Source of the DNA: Halodesulfovibrio aestuarii
Lineage (GTDB): Bacteria > Desulfobacterota > Desulfovibrionia > Desulfovibrionales > Desulfovibrionaceae
Assembly: GCF_050571805.1 (NCBI RefSeq)
Contig: NZ_CP192219.1
DNA: 64,000 bases
Direction: 5' to 3' (one strand)
The translations under genes and the position numbers were made by a program. Of the stretch, positions 1 through 9,480 are shown one piece after another. The notes under the pieces are model-generated. The model saw only the letters and a program-made list of their open reading frames with translations. It searched no databases and was not told where the DNA came from. Positions within the stretch are counted from its first letter, which is position 1. Each line of letters starts with the position of its first letter.

Positions 1-1198
1 TTGGGCCGTAAGAATGAAGTTTAGATGTGCTGATGCCGATTTCTGCTCCAAGTCCAAGTTGGCCCCCATCGTTAAAGCGGGTGGACGCGTTGACGGATAC
101 ACAGGAAGCATCAACTTCGCGCATAAATTTTAATGCACGGTTATAATCTTGAGTGCAGATGATCTCAGTATGATTTGAGCCGTTTTCTGCGATATAATCC
201 TGAGCTTCCTGCATAGAGTCTATGGTTTTTACCAGTAGAATCAGATCATGGTACTCGGTTCCCGGATCCGATTCGTTCATAGCAACAGCAGTCTTGCCGA
301 GTAGCGGTAAAGATCGCGCGCAGGCGCGGAATTCAACGTCACGTTCTGTTCCCAGTTCTTTTGCAACCATTGGCAAAAATTTATCTGCGATATCTTTATG
401 TACAAGCAGCCCTTCAAGAGCGTTGCAGACACCGGGGCGCTGGGTTTTACCATTGATAATGATGTTGAGCGCTTCTTCAAGATTAGCGCTTTTGTCGATG
501 AATGCATGACACACACCTTTATAATGTTTGAGGACAGGCATGGTAGCCATGTCAACAACAGTACGGATGAGTGTTTCACCGCCGCGAGGAATGATAACGT
601 CGATGTGCTCTTCAAGTTTGCACATTGCGGTAATTGCTTCGCGGTCAGTGGTTGGCACAACCTGAACACATTCTTTAGGCAGGCCTGCATATTCCAGTGC
701 TTCGTGTAGCAGCTTTGCAAGTGCAAGGTTAGAATTAATTGCTTCAGAGCCGCCACGTAGAATAATGGCGTTGCCAGCCTTAAGACAAAGGATTCCGGAG
801 TCGATAGTAACATTAGGACGTGATTCATAGATCATTGCGATCACGCCGAGTGGAATTCGCATTTTACCGACAAGCAGCCCGTTGGGACGCTGCCATTGAG
901 TTTCAATGGCACCGACAGGGTCATCCATTTCGGCAATGAATGTACAGGCGTTGGCCATTTCGGCAATAGTTTCCGGAGTTAGACGTAGACGGTTAAGACG
1001 AGGAGCATCAATTCCTTTTTCTTCTGCTTTTGCTAAATCAATGGCGTTTGCAGCAGTAATCTCGTCCTGTTTTTCTATGATAAGCTCAGAAAGGCGCAAC
1101 AGTGTTTTTTCTTTGAGTTCAGGTGTTGCAGCAGCGAGCTTTCGAGCGGCGGCAGATGCTTTTTGTCCCATATCTTTCAACAGTTGATGAGTATCCAT
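1..1198 (-). CDS. proA: Gamma-glutamyl phosphate reductase (glutamate-5-semialdehyde dehydrogenase), 3' end cut by window edge
   Basis: Second step of proline synthesis: NADPH-dependent reduction of glutamyl-5-phosphate to glutamate-5-semialdehyde in the cytoplasm. The reverse strand reads MDTHQLLKDMGQKASAAA at the start, then an aldehyde-dehydrogenase fold with the catalytic cysteine in RPGVCNA near residue 258. About 399 codons are present, against roughly 415-420 for the family, so only a short C-terminal tail is missing beyond base 1. The ATG at 1198 has a strong GGAGGA Shine-Dalgarno sequence 4 bases upstream. No proB lies next to it in the window. Identity is confident. Confidence 0.95.
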   Translation of the reverse strand, partial: MDTHQLLKDMGQKASAAARKLAAATPELKEKTLLRLSELIIEKQDEITAANAIDLAKAEEKGIDAPRLNRLRLTPETIAEMANACTFIAEMDDPVGAIETQWQRPNGLLVGKMRIPLGVIAMIYESRPNVTIDSGILCLKAGNAIILRGGSEAINSNLALAKLLHEALEYAGLPKECVQVVPTTDREAITAMCKLEEHIDVIIPRGGETLIRTVVDMATMPVLKHYKGVCHAFIDKSANLEEALNIIINGKTQRPGVCNALEGLLVHKDIADKFLPMVAKELGTERDVEFRACARSLPLLGKTAVAMNESDPGTEYHDLILLVKTIDSMQEAQDYIAENGSNHTEIICTQDYNRALKFMREVDASCVSVNASTRFNDGGQLGLGAEIGISTSKLHSYGP

Positions 1199-1564
1199 AT
1201 GTCCTCCGGCTATGTATCGGAAAGAGCCTGTGCAAGGTTGGCTCACCGAGTGATATGTGATTCTTGCACGTTTATGTGCATGAGTACTTGTCTGTTTCCA
1301 ATGCTCGTAAGGCCGTGCCTCTTCGGGTAATTGGCATTGGTTTGTAGCAACGTAATTAAATACCTTTTTGGTGATGAAACTGCAAGAGATGTGCTGTGCT
1401 GGCAAAGATAGGGCGATGTTTTTTTAGAATTAGTTGAGCCTATTATGGTGACTGAGAATATGATAGGACGTTATAAAAAACAATATATTTTGACAATTTC
1501 GTCATATTGGATTATAAAAAAAGTGTTTTTAAATATGGATACTGAGAACAGTTTAGGAGCGAAT
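1199..1564. other. Divergent intergenic region between proA and the TPR gene; no gene seen
   Basis: This region holds the promoters of two divergent genes. Several inverted repeats are visible: CCAATGC at 1298-1304 pairs with GCATTGG at 1334-1340 and encloses AGGC/GCCT. On the proA side, GTGCAAG and CTTGCAC form a second long-range pair. These could fold in a proA leader, but I recognise no known riboswitch. A CTGGCA...GGGC stretch near 1409-1425 has sigma-54-like spacing but a poor -12 element, so I do not call it. In-frame ATGs at 1445 and 1535 lack ribosome binding sites. Confidence 0.4.
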
Positions 1565-2233
1565 ATGGTTGAGCAAAATGAATCTCATTCCCCGTTATTG
1601 GTAGACTCTCTGCAACATAGTGTTTCCAAGGAAGCTGCGCCGTTACTGAATTTTGTTCTGAAGCATATCAAAGCTATTACGTTAGGCTTAGTCTTGCTGA
1701 TTAGTGTAATAGTTGGTGCCGGTATCTATAATTATATACATGAGCAGAATATTCTTGAAGCGCAGGAGATGTTGATGACGCTTTCCACAGGTGCGTCAAC
1801 AGAATCACAGCTTAATGATTTAAGAACATTCGCTGGAACCGCTCCTGAGCAGATTCGCCCTGCAGCATTGCTTGCCCTTGCTAAGGCTTCGTTGCGTGTT
1901 AAGGATTATGCCGGGGCTGCAAACGCATGGGGTAAGTTGCAGGAACTGGGCGTGGAAAGTCTGCGTGATCTCGCTGGATTAGGCAGGGCAGACGCATACG
2001 CTCGTATGGATGAATACAAAAAAGCTCAGACTGTGTTGACCCAGATGCTTCCGACAGCATCAGAAGCCTACAAGTTGCCGGTAAAACATCAGCTTGCAAT
2101 AATGGCCGAAAAGAGCGGAGATGTGGACACCTCTATAGTGTTATATAAAGAAATTGAAGAGAGTGTGCCGGAAGCGAATAAGGCATTCTATGCCCATAAG
2201 ATAGCTGCATTGAATCAAAAAATTAAAAAATAG
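1565..2233 (+). CDS. Membrane-anchored TPR protein, YfgM-like (ancillary SecYEG translocon subunit family)
   Basis: The 222-residue protein has a short cytoplasmic N-terminus, one transmembrane segment at about residues 37-54, and a C-terminal helical-repeat domain. The repeats are TPR-like (ALAKASLRVKDYAGAANAW, then LAGLGRADAYARMDEYKKA and a third copy). This architecture matches YfgM, which associates with SecYEG/PpiD in enterobacteria. The role here is by analogy only. I chose the ATG at 1565 because TAGGAG lies 5 bases upstream; longer in-frame starts at 1445 and 1535 have none. It stands alone, divergent from proA. Confidence 0.7.
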   Translation: MVEQNESHSPLLVDSLQHSVSKEAAPLLNFVLKHIKAITLGLVLLISVIVGAGIYNYIHEQNILEAQEMLMTLSTGASTESQLNDLRTFAGTAPEQIRPAALLALAKASLRVKDYAGAANAWGKLQELGVESLRDLAGLGRADAYARMDEYKKAQTVLTQMLPTASEAYKLPVKHQLAIMAEKSGDVDTSIVLYKEIEESVPEANKAFYAHKIAALNQKIKK

Positions 2234-2841
2234 CGCTAATATTGAATAAATAAACAGTGTTGCACAGGGTTGAAATTTTTATTCATTTTAACTCTTTGAA
2301 ATAAAAGTGTATTTTTCAAGATGTTATTTGTGGTGTGGAATGTATTTCTATTCTTGAGGCTCTGTTAGCTGTACCTGATTACCCTGTCGGGGTTGACCTT
2401 GCTTGGGGTGCTGAGTAAGAGATTCAGGCGTTCATTGTGTGGCTGATTACCCCAATAGTTATAAAAAATGCTTTGAACGCAGCTATAAGATTACTCTATA
2501 GAAAAGCAATACAATAAATAAAATTTTCGACGATACGTTTTATCTGACTATATTTGCAAGAATAGTATGGCTTAATTGTATACATACTGCACCGTTTGCG
2601 ATGTACCTCGCTATAATAGTGTGGTGTTTATTGCACAATAAAGGAAGATGCTTGTAGATAATATCACGTAGAAGGGTATCGTCGGTTCATATGCGCGAAC
2701 AAAATGCGCCACCATGCGTGTTTTGTGTTGAAGCAGATGTTACCTCTATCTGCTAAGCTATACGATAATTGCTGAACCCGTTCCGGACTGCTGTGTTATA
2801 CATGACAGCTAGGCATGACCGGAGCTTAGGAATCAAATTAC
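2234..2841. other. 608-bp intergenic region upstream of the sigma-54 activator
   Basis: I see no gene with a credible start and ribosome binding site. The stretch is AT-rich. CTGATTACCC occurs twice (about 2372 and 2443). A small hairpin with arms GCTGT and ACAGC sits at 2792-2811, just ahead of the activator gene, inside an outer CCGG/CCGG pair. It presumably holds the activator promoter and a long leader, but I cannot place -35/-10 or -24/-12 elements with confidence. Confidence 0.4.
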
Positions 2842-4422
2842 ATGAGTGTTACTACGTTACAAGACGACAACTTGCAGCCTTATATGGGAACCCTTCAGTG
2901 CATTGTTTCTGAGCTCGGTTCACAAAAACCGTTTCAGTCTACGCTGAAGTCCCTGCTGCAAACTTTGTCAGAGAATCACAATTTTAGAAGACCACATATC
3001 GTGATCTTTGATCCGGAAACCCGCACCCTTAAACTGACTCTCGCACATGGTCTCGATTCTGTAGAATCTGTTGAATACGAGCCGGGTGTTGGCGTAACAG
3101 GGCAGGTGTTTGCCACCGGTGCTCCTGTTATTGTTCCGAGAATGAAGGAGCATCCTGCATTTTTGAACAAAGCGTTTGGTCGTACGGATGAAGAATTGGC
3201 TGAATTGGCATTTATTTGTGTGCCTATTACCGTTCCTGGGATGGAAGGCTCTGACGGTGAAGTAATTGGCACATTGAGTGTCGACTTGCCAAGTAATACC
3301 ACTGAAAGTCTTGAAGGGCAGAGGCGTTTTCTGGAAGTTGTGGCGGGTATGGTTGCAAACCATGCGACATATTTGCAGGAAGAGATTGCGCGTCAGAATT
3401 ACATGATGGCCCAAGGTGTTGCCAGTGGTGATTTGGTTGATGCTAACGCTGCCCCTGCCAATATTATTGTTGCCTCCAAATCTATGAAACTTGTGTTGAA
3501 CCAAATTTCACAAGTTGGCCCGAGTCGCGCCACTGCATTGCTCCGTGGTGAGTCCGGTACTGGTAAAGAGTTACTCGCTGAAGCTATCCATCAGTCAAGT
3601 CCTCGGCGCGAGAAGTCACTTATTAAGCTGAACTGTGCTGCGTTACCGTCTGAACTTGTTGAAAGTGAGCTCTTCGGCTACCAGAAGGGTGCCTTTACTG
3701 GTGCTGTGCAGGATAAGAAGGGTTTATTTGAACTTGCAGACAATGGTACTTTGTTCCTTGATGAGGTAGGGGAATTAAGCCCTACTGCACAGGCAAAAGT
3801 ATTGCGTGCAATTCAGGAGCAGGAAATTCAGCGTCTAGGCAGTGAAAAAACATTGTCTGTAGATGTACGCCTTATTTGCGCAACACACCGCCCGTTGGAA
3901 GAGCTTGTTGAAAAAGGTGAGTTTCGCGAAGACTTGTACTATCGTATTAATGTCTTCCCTGTGTTTATTCCACCGCTTCGTGAGCGCCGTGAAGATATCT
4001 TACCGCTTTCTGAGCATTTTCTTTCTTCCTATGCAGACGAATATGAACGAAACATTAAACGAATTTCTACTCCGGCTATCGATCTGCTGATGCAGTATCA
4101 CTGGCCTGGAAATATTCGTGAATTGAAGAACTGCATTGAACGTGCTGTTCTGGTTTGTGATGAGCAGGTAATCCGTACCTACCATCTTCCCCCTTCTTTA
4201 CAGACTGCGGAAAGTACTGCAACGGATTCAAACCTTTCCTTTTGCGAGGCTGTGGCTAAATTTGAACAGGAGCTTCTTGTTGATGCTCTTAAAAAAGCCA
4301 GAGGCAATATGCTTCAAGCAGCTCGTGATTTGCGCGTGAGTTACCGTATTGTTAACTACAAGGTTAAAAAATATGGAATTGATGCCAAGAAGTTTGCGGT
4401 TACTCGAGGTCGAGTCCGTTAA
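2842..4422 (+). CDS. Sigma-54-dependent transcriptional activator: GAF, AAA+, Fis-type HTH (NifA-like layout)
   Basis: This bacterial enhancer-binding protein opens sigma-54 promoters by ATP hydrolysis. The N-terminal GAF domain (about residues 20-190) should sense a small ligand or partner. The AAA+ domain carries Walker A GESGTGKE near 237, the sigma-54-contacting GAFTGA loop near 283, Walker B LFLDEVGEL near 305 and the arginine-finger region FREDLYYRINVF. A Fis-type HTH ends the protein (ARGNMLQAARDLRVSYRIV). There is no receiver domain, so control is not by a classical two-component route. Its position just before the flagellar block makes a flagellar or central-metabolic target possible, but the sequence does not decide this. 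Confidence 0.88.
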   Translation: MSVTTLQDDNLQPYMGTLQCIVSELGSQKPFQSTLKSLLQTLSENHNFRRPHIVIFDPETRTLKLTLAHGLDSVESVEYEPGVGVTGQVFATGAPVIVPRMKEHPAFLNKAFGRTDEELAELAFICVPITVPGMEGSDGEVIGTLSVDLPSNTTESLEGQRRFLEVVAGMVANHATYLQEEIARQNYMMAQGVASGDLVDANAAPANIIVASKSMKLVLNQISQVGPSRATALLRGESGTGKELLAEAIHQSSPRREKSLIKLNCAALPSELVESELFGYQKGAFTGAVQDKKGLFELADNGTLFLDEVGELSPTAQAKVLRAIQEQEIQRLGSEKTLSVDVRLICATHRPLEELVEKGEFREDLYYRINVFPVFIPPLRERREDILPLSEHFLSSYADEYERNIKRISTPAIDLLMQYHWPGNIRELKNCIERAVLVCDEQVIRTYHLPPSLQTAESTATDSNLSFCEAVAKFEQELLVDALKKARGNMLQAARDLRVSYRIVNYKVKKYGIDAKKFAVTRGRVR

Positions 4423-4450
4423 TATATCCCAACTGTTATAAATAGTAGCT

Positions 4451-4482
4451 AAAAGAGTCGCAGAAATGCGGCTCTTTTTTTT
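4451..4482 (+). terminator. Intrinsic terminator after the sigma-54 activator gene
   Basis: Stem AAAGAGtCGCA / TGCGgCTCTTT with a GAAA-like loop is followed by a run of eight T. It separates the activator gene from the flagellar block. Confidence 0.88.
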
Positions 4483-4514
4483 GTGTCTAATGTATTGAAT
4501 TTAAAGAAATCTTG

Positions 4515-4540
4515 TTTTGTTAAAAGCATTGTTAACAAAA
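4515..4540. promoter_or_regulatory. Perfect 9-bp inverted repeat upstream of the zf-HC2/flgD genes, possible operator
   Basis: TTTTGTTAA and TTAACAAAA are separated by 8 bases. There is no T-run on either side, so this is more like a protein-binding dyad than a terminator. It lies 92 bases before the zf-HC2 gene that starts the flagellar block. Confidence 0.35.
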
Positions 4541-4632
4541 CTTTAGCTAACTTAATAAACTGTTAATGGATGATGTGGACTTCTAGACCCGTACCTATAG
4601 GTGAACATGCCAAGAAGTAAGGAGTATTCAAT

Positions 4633-4860
4633 ATGAAATCGAAAAAATCTTCAAGCTGGCTTGAACTGGTCTACGGCGGAACAATTGAGGAAGGGCTTTC
4701 AACAAGCAAGGAAGCTTGTCCCGGACACAATGATGTTGCCGCATATATTGATAAGAAACTTTCGATTGCTCGTAGAAAAGAAGTGGAAGGGCATATGGCT
4801 TCCTGTCGTGAATGCCGTTCCGAAGTTTTAGAGCTTAGAAAAATTCTTTCATCCTGTTAA
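4633..4860 (+). CDS. Small zf-HC2 (anti-sigma-factor-type zinc finger) protein
   Basis: The 75-residue protein has the zinc-binding pattern of the zf-HC2 family: CPGH near residue 29-32 and HMASCREC with His54, Cys58 and Cys61. In typical ECF anti-sigma factors this module is fused to a transmembrane helix and a sensor domain; neither is present here. The ribosome binding site is AAGGAG 9 bases before the ATG. It sits 34 bases before flgD, so it is probably transcribed with the hook genes. A regulator of sigma activity or a small zinc scaffold are both possible. No sigma gene is next to it; the nearest is at 14.9-15.5 kb. Confidence 0.65.
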   Translation: MKSKKSSSWLELVYGGTIEEGLSTSKEACPGHNDVAAYIDKKLSIARRKEVEGHMASCRECRSEVLELRKILSSC

Positions 4861-4894
4861 CCGCACGTCACTAATCTCAAGGAGGAGAAGACAC

Positions 4895-5602
4895 ATGCAA
4901 GTATCAACAACACAATATTTGAACTCAACGTATTCAAAGGACCTTTCAGCCAAAGAGCCAAAATCATCGCTCGGCAAAGATGATTTTATGAAATTATTGA
5001 CGGCGCAAATGTCTAATCAGGATCCGTTGAAACCTACTGATGACACTCAGATGCTTGCACAGTTGGCTCAGTTCTCCTCTCTTGAACAGCTTACTGCATT
5101 GAACACTACTGCTGAAAATTCAAACGCAGCTCTTAGCGCAATTAACGTTACCAATGCCGTTGGTTACATTGGGAAAGCTGTTGTTGCCGGTGGTGCTAAT
5201 GTTCACAAAGGCAGTGAGGGATGTAGCCCTGTATACTACACTGTCCCTGAGGGTGTTGACACTATTAAGGCTCATGTTTACGACGCATCCAAAAAAATTG
5301 TTGATACAGTTGTTCTCTCTGGGACAGGTGAAGGTGAGCATACCTTTACTTGGAATGGCACAAATACACAGGGTAATTTACCTGAGGGGCAATACTCTGT
5401 CGGTTTCGAAGCACGCGATAAAAACGGTAAACTTGTTCAAGTTGGCTCGAAAGTTGCTGGTAAGGTTACAGGCGTTACTTCGCAAGACGGAAAAACTGTT
5501 CTCGAACTTGAAGGCGGCCGAACTGTGAATCTCGTTGATATTACTAGAGTAGAGCAGCCTTCAACTGAAAATAATGAAGAAGACGAGAGTGATAACAGTT
5601 AA
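4895..5602 (+). CDS. flgD: Flagellar hook assembly scaffold protein FlgD
   Basis: FlgD caps the growing hook and is shed when the hook is complete. The 235-residue product shows the conserved N-terminal export and capping motif (GKDDFMKLLTAQMSNQDPL) and the following run to SLEQL. The C-terminal part has the Ig-like and Tudor-like hook-cap fold, with FTWNGTNTQGNLPEGQYS as the family signature. AAGGAGGAG precedes the ATG. The C-terminal tail is acidic (ENNEEDESDN). Followed by flgE after 127 bases with a hairpin in between. Confidence 0.93.
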   Translation: MQVSTTQYLNSTYSKDLSAKEPKSSLGKDDFMKLLTAQMSNQDPLKPTDDTQMLAQLAQFSSLEQLTALNTTAENSNAALSAINVTNAVGYIGKAVVAGGANVHKGSEGCSPVYYTVPEGVDTIKAHVYDASKKIVDTVVLSGTGEGEHTFTWNGTNTQGNLPEGQYSVGFEARDKNGKLVQVGSKVAGKVTGVTSQDGKTVLELEGGRTVNLVDITRVEQPSTENNEEDESDNS

Positions 5603-5632
5603 GTCCTGCGATAAGCATCAAGCTAATATTAT

Positions 5633-5667
5633 TAAGACGACGGAATTTTTTACCCTGTCGTCTTAAT
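5633..5667 (+). terminator. Hairpin between flgD and flgE
   Basis: TAAGACGAC and GTCGTCTTA form 9-bp arms around a T-rich 17-base loop. The loop is long and no long T-run follows, so this may attenuate or protect message ends rather than stop all transcription into flgE. Confidence 0.45.
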
Positions 5668-5729
5668 AAAAATGAATAAAATTATAGGCAAAATTTACCC
5701 ACATATTTACTGCTTCCAGGGAGGCGATT

Positions 5730-7337
5730 ATGAGCGTTATGGGATCAATGTACACAGGTATTTCTGGACTTACCACTCACGCAGAGCGCATGTCTGTACT
5801 TGGTAACAACCTCGCCAACACCAGTACTGTTGGCTTTAAGAGCGGCAGCGTTCAGTTTGAAGATCTTTTTTACTCCAGCCGTACTCTTGGTGCATCCGTA
5901 GGCCAGGTTGGTCACGGTTCCCGTGTATCGTCCATCTATCAGGATTTTTCACAGGGCGCTTACGAAAACACTGGTTCAGTTACAGACTTAGCAATCGGTG
6001 GTCGTGGCTTCTTTATGGTTAAGGACTCTGTAAATGGCACTGAATATGTTACCCGCGCTGGTAACTTCAATTTCAATAAAGAGGGGTTCCTTGTTAACCC
6101 TCAGGGACTGCGAGTTCAGGGTTGGAAGGCTGGAGTTACAGAAGCTTCTCTAACTCAGGGGCCAATTGGTGATCTTCAGTTGGATACCTTCCAGTCAGAA
6201 CCTAAAGAAACCAGTATCATGTCACTTTCTCTCAACTTGTCTAATAAAGCTGTGGACAAGACAACGCCAGCAGTTCCACCTGCGGCTGGTGTGGGAACAG
6301 ACTATTTTGCTCTCTTCACTAAGTGGGATGCAAACACCTCACCAAAAGAACCGATTGGCGATGATACTTATTCTTACCAGAAGACGATGAATGTCTTCGA
6401 TAAATCCGGCTCTGCTCATGAAGTTACGGTGTATTTTGATAAAGCAAGAGACGAAACAGGCAGGGTTACATGGGAATACGTTGTAGCCGCAGACCCGAGT
6501 GAGGATGGACGCCCAGCCTTTGCCAGTGCAGATAAAAAAGGTGTGTTGATGGCAGGTACTATGAGTTTTAATAGCGCTGGTGCCATGGAAAACATGTCTG
6601 CTTATACATACCGAAATTCAGCAGTTGCACCAGCTGTTTCTAACCCGGATCTTAAAGCAAGCTGGCTCCCTGCTGAGTTTGATGAAAATGGTTTTCCAAT
6701 TTTTACTGCCAACTTTTCCGGTTTGGCTGACGTAAACGATACGAATGATGTGTCTGCTACTGGTGAGAAGCCGGAACGCATTGCTCTTGATTTCGGTATG
6801 AGTTCAAAAAGTGCGGGAATGGCGTATGTAAACGCTACTCAGACCATGGCAAACACTGAAACTGCCGATACCAACATCGCCAGTATTGCAGCTGCTGATA
6901 TAAATAAAACCAAAAAAGCTGCTACCTCATACGACATAGCTTCAACTACTAACAGTATGAACCAAGATGGTTACACTGCAGGCTTTTTGCAGGAAATTAC
7001 GGTAGATAGAAACGGCGTTGTGTCTGGTCGTTACTCAAATGGTCGTAAGGAAGAGTTGTTTGTTCTTGGAATTTCAGATTTTGCAAACGAACAAGGTCTT
7101 AATCTTGTAGGTGGCAACCTATATACCGCAAGCTCTTCTTCCGGGCAGGCAAATGTCTCAACAGCGAATACAGGCCGTGTAGGCAATGTGTCCTCAAATA
7201 CATTGGAATTATCTAACGTAGATATGTCGCGCCAGATGGTTAAGCTTATTACCACTCAGCGTGGATATCAGTCTAACTCTAAGGTTATTACAACATCTGA
7301 TGAAATGCTTCAGGAAGCAATTAACCTTAAGCGATAG
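5730..7337 (+). CDS. flgE: Flagellar hook protein FlgE
   Basis: Structural subunit of the hook. The N-terminus is the rod/hook signature (MGSMYTGISGLTTHAERMSV, then LGNNLANTSTVGFKSG). The C-terminus has the matching coiled coil (LSNVDMSRQMVKLITTQRGY and ITTSDEMLQEAINLKR). At 535 residues it is longer than enterobacterial FlgE (about 400) because of a larger central surface domain, common in deltaproteobacteria. GGGAGG precedes the ATG at good spacing. A hairpin follows at 7352-7379. Confidence 0.95.
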   Translation: MSVMGSMYTGISGLTTHAERMSVLGNNLANTSTVGFKSGSVQFEDLFYSSRTLGASVGQVGHGSRVSSIYQDFSQGAYENTGSVTDLAIGGRGFFMVKDSVNGTEYVTRAGNFNFNKEGFLVNPQGLRVQGWKAGVTEASLTQGPIGDLQLDTFQSEPKETSIMSLSLNLSNKAVDKTTPAVPPAAGVGTDYFALFTKWDANTSPKEPIGDDTYSYQKTMNVFDKSGSAHEVTVYFDKARDETGRVTWEYVVAADPSEDGRPAFASADKKGVLMAGTMSFNSAGAMENMSAYTYRNSAVAPAVSNPDLKASWLPAEFDENGFPIFTANFSGLADVNDTNDVSATGEKPERIALDFGMSSKSAGMAYVNATQTMANTETADTNIASIAAADINKTKKAATSYDIASTTNSMNQDGYTAGFLQEITVDRNGVVSGRYSNGRKEELFVLGISDFANEQGLNLVGGNLYTASSSSGQANVSTANTGRVGNVSSNTLELSNVDMSRQMVKLITTQRGYQSNSKVITTSDEMLQEAINLKR

Positions 7338-7351
7338 TATTGATTTGATGT

Positions 7352-7379
7352 GCCGCTACTGAAAAGTAGTAGCGGCTTT
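7352..7379 (+). terminator. Hairpin after flgE
   Basis: GCCGCTACT and AGTAGtAGCGGC form a GC-rich stem around GAAA, followed only by TTTA. It is a weak intrinsic terminator or partial attenuator between flgE and flgK. Confidence 0.5.
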
Positions 7380-7422
7380 AGAATGTAGCGGCACACCCAG
7401 TTTGTTAAGAGGAGCACACAGA

Positions 7423-9465
7423 ATGTCTATTTATGATCTTATGTCTATCGGTAACAATGCGTTAATGAACGCCAAACTTGGCACCAGTGTTACCAGTAAT
7501 AATATCGCTAATGCTGATGTAAAAGGATATACACGTACTACAGTAAATTATGCTTCACGAGCACCAATCACACGCAATGGCATGCAGTTTGGAACTGGTG
7601 CAGATGCAGTGAATCTTGATCGTCATTACAATTACTTTGTTGAGCAGCAGTACTTGGCTTCAAATGGTCAACAACAGTTTTGGAATGCAAAAGCGGAAAC
7701 ATTGTACAGTGTTGAATCCTTGTTTAAGCAGGGCGATAAAGGTTATGGACTTTCTGCTGCGCTTGATAAGTACTTTTCAAGCTGGAACGCGCTTACTCAG
7801 GATGCGGATAGTTCTGCATACCGTATGGAACTTTCAGAGTATTCGAACACTTTGGCAACAATGCTGCATACTATGAGTGATTCGTTAAAGCAGGAACAGC
7901 AGGCAACCAATAAAGCTATCGAGCTTGGCGTTGGAGATGCAAATGCTTTAATGAAGGATATTGCCGAGTTAAATAGAAGCATTATGGCGCAGCCTGAAAA
8001 CCTTGTATTACACGACGAACGAGATCGTAAAGTTCGTGAGTTGGGTGTGTTGCTTCCTGTAAAATCCATTCAACAGACAGATGGTTCTTTTACAATAATC
8101 ACTCAGGCCGGACAAACTCTTGTGGATGGGATCGATGCTTTTGAACTGGTTCAAAAAGGTCCTGAAGCTACTACTAATTTAGCATCCGGGTCAGCTTTTG
8201 AAGGTGCAATTAAGTTTGAAGGTCAGAGCTCACAAGAACTTAAGGTTGAAATGATTAACGCCGGCGCAGTAGGTACCGCAGAATTCAGAGTATCAACTGA
8301 TGGCGGAAAAACTTGGCTTACAGATGAAGATGGTGTTGAACGTACGTTTACATCGGGTGATGTTGATAACAAGGTCGTTGTGAATGGTGTTTCAATTTGG
8401 TTTGAAGATTCAGCTCCGGCCACTGCGTTATCAAAATCTGATTCATTCAACATTGTTGCGAAGGACGCAGTCTACTGGAAAAAAACTTCTGCACACCTTG
8501 TAAATATAACGCCACTTGGCGGTTATGGTAATGAAGCCGGCCGTCTTAGCGGTGGTCGCTTAGGTGGGTTGTTAGCTGCCCGTGATAGCGGAATTGTTAG
8601 CTATCAAGAAAGAATGGATGCATTCGCGAAAGAACTCATTTGGCAGACAAACTATCAGCATTCACAAGGCGCAGGACTTGAGCATTATAAAGAAACTGTA
8701 AGTACTAATGCTGTACTCGACCCCAATGTAGCATTTGATATGTCTAACTTGGTGTACGGCAATAAGATTACTGACGGTACGTTGAGTTTCCAGACGTATA
8801 CACCGCAGGGTGCTCCGGACGGTGATCGCGTTGAAATAGCTGTAACTCCGGGAATGACCCTGCAGCAGCTTGTTGATGAAATTAACGATACTCCGACAGG
8901 AGCACCAAAGATGGAAGCAACCATTGAAGGTGGTCGACTGAAATTGAAGTCTAGAACCGTAGACGGAAGTTTTGAATTTGCCGGAGACACCTCAGGTGTT
9001 CTTGCAGCTATGGGGCTTAACACCTTCTTTAGTGGCTCAAGCTGTGCTGATATAGCTCTTGAAGCACGTATTGCAAACGACCCTAAGCGTATTAACGCAG
9101 CTGTTGTTAATGGACTTGGACTTGTTAACAGTGGGGACAACACTAATGCGACAGCTTTACATAAACTGATGGACAAGTCTGTTACCTTAGACTCTATCCA
9201 CACAAACACTTCAACAACGTTTTCAAAGCATTTAAGCTCTCTGACAGCGCTTGTTGGTGCCGATATGGATGGCGCGTCACGAAACAAGGTTTATAACGAA
9301 ACTGTGACTAAAGATCTTGAAAGTCGTCAGCAGTCCGAGGCTGGTGTGAACATGGATGAAGAGCTTTCAAACTTATCTAAATTCCAGAATAGTTTTGATG
9401 CAGCTTCTAAATTAATCACCACTGCAAATGAAATGTTTGACACCATCCTTAGACTGAAGTCTTAG
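7423..9465 (+). CDS. flgK: Flagellar hook-associated protein 1 (hook-filament junction)
   Basis: FlgK forms the first junction ring between hook and filament. The 680-residue product starts MSIYDLMSIGNNALMNAKL and has the NNIANADVKGYTR motif. It ends with the family C-terminal helix (VNMDEELSNLSKFQNSFDAA, then TTANEMFDTILRL). A central insert contains STDGGKTW at 8293-8316, an Asp-box-like motif also found in FlgL downstream. I start at the ATG at 7423, which has AGAGGAG upstream, instead of an upstream TTG at 7402. flgL follows after 15 bases. Confidence 0.94.
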   Translation: MSIYDLMSIGNNALMNAKLGTSVTSNNIANADVKGYTRTTVNYASRAPITRNGMQFGTGADAVNLDRHYNYFVEQQYLASNGQQQFWNAKAETLYSVESLFKQGDKGYGLSAALDKYFSSWNALTQDADSSAYRMELSEYSNTLATMLHTMSDSLKQEQQATNKAIELGVGDANALMKDIAELNRSIMAQPENLVLHDERDRKVRELGVLLPVKSIQQTDGSFTIITQAGQTLVDGIDAFELVQKGPEATTNLASGSAFEGAIKFEGQSSQELKVEMINAGAVGTAEFRVSTDGGKTWLTDEDGVERTFTSGDVDNKVVVNGVSIWFEDSAPATALSKSDSFNIVAKDAVYWKKTSAHLVNITPLGGYGNEAGRLSGGRLGGLLAARDSGIVSYQERMDAFAKELIWQTNYQHSQGAGLEHYKETVSTNAVLDPNVAFDMSNLVYGNKITDGTLSFQTYTPQGAPDGDRVEIAVTPGMTLQQLVDEINDTPTGAPKMEATIEGGRLKLKSRTVDGSFEFAGDTSGVLAAMGLNTFFSGSSCADIALEARIANDPKRINAAVVNGLGLVNSGDNTNATALHKLMDKSVTLDSIHTNTSTTFSKHLSSLTALVGADMDGASRNKVYNETVTKDLESRQQSEAGVNMDEELSNLSKFQNSFDAASKLITTANEMFDTILRLKS

Positions 9466-9480
9466 CGTAGGAGAAGTATA

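Noticed and set aside
1298..1340. CCAATGC/GCATTGG fold as a proline-sensing riboswitch
   Set aside because: The pairing exists but I cannot tie it to any known riboswitch class, and the arms are short for the distance.
1409..1425. Sigma-54 promoter CTGGCA...GGGC before the TPR gene
   Set aside because: The -12 element lacks the TTGC core and the match is about what chance would give.
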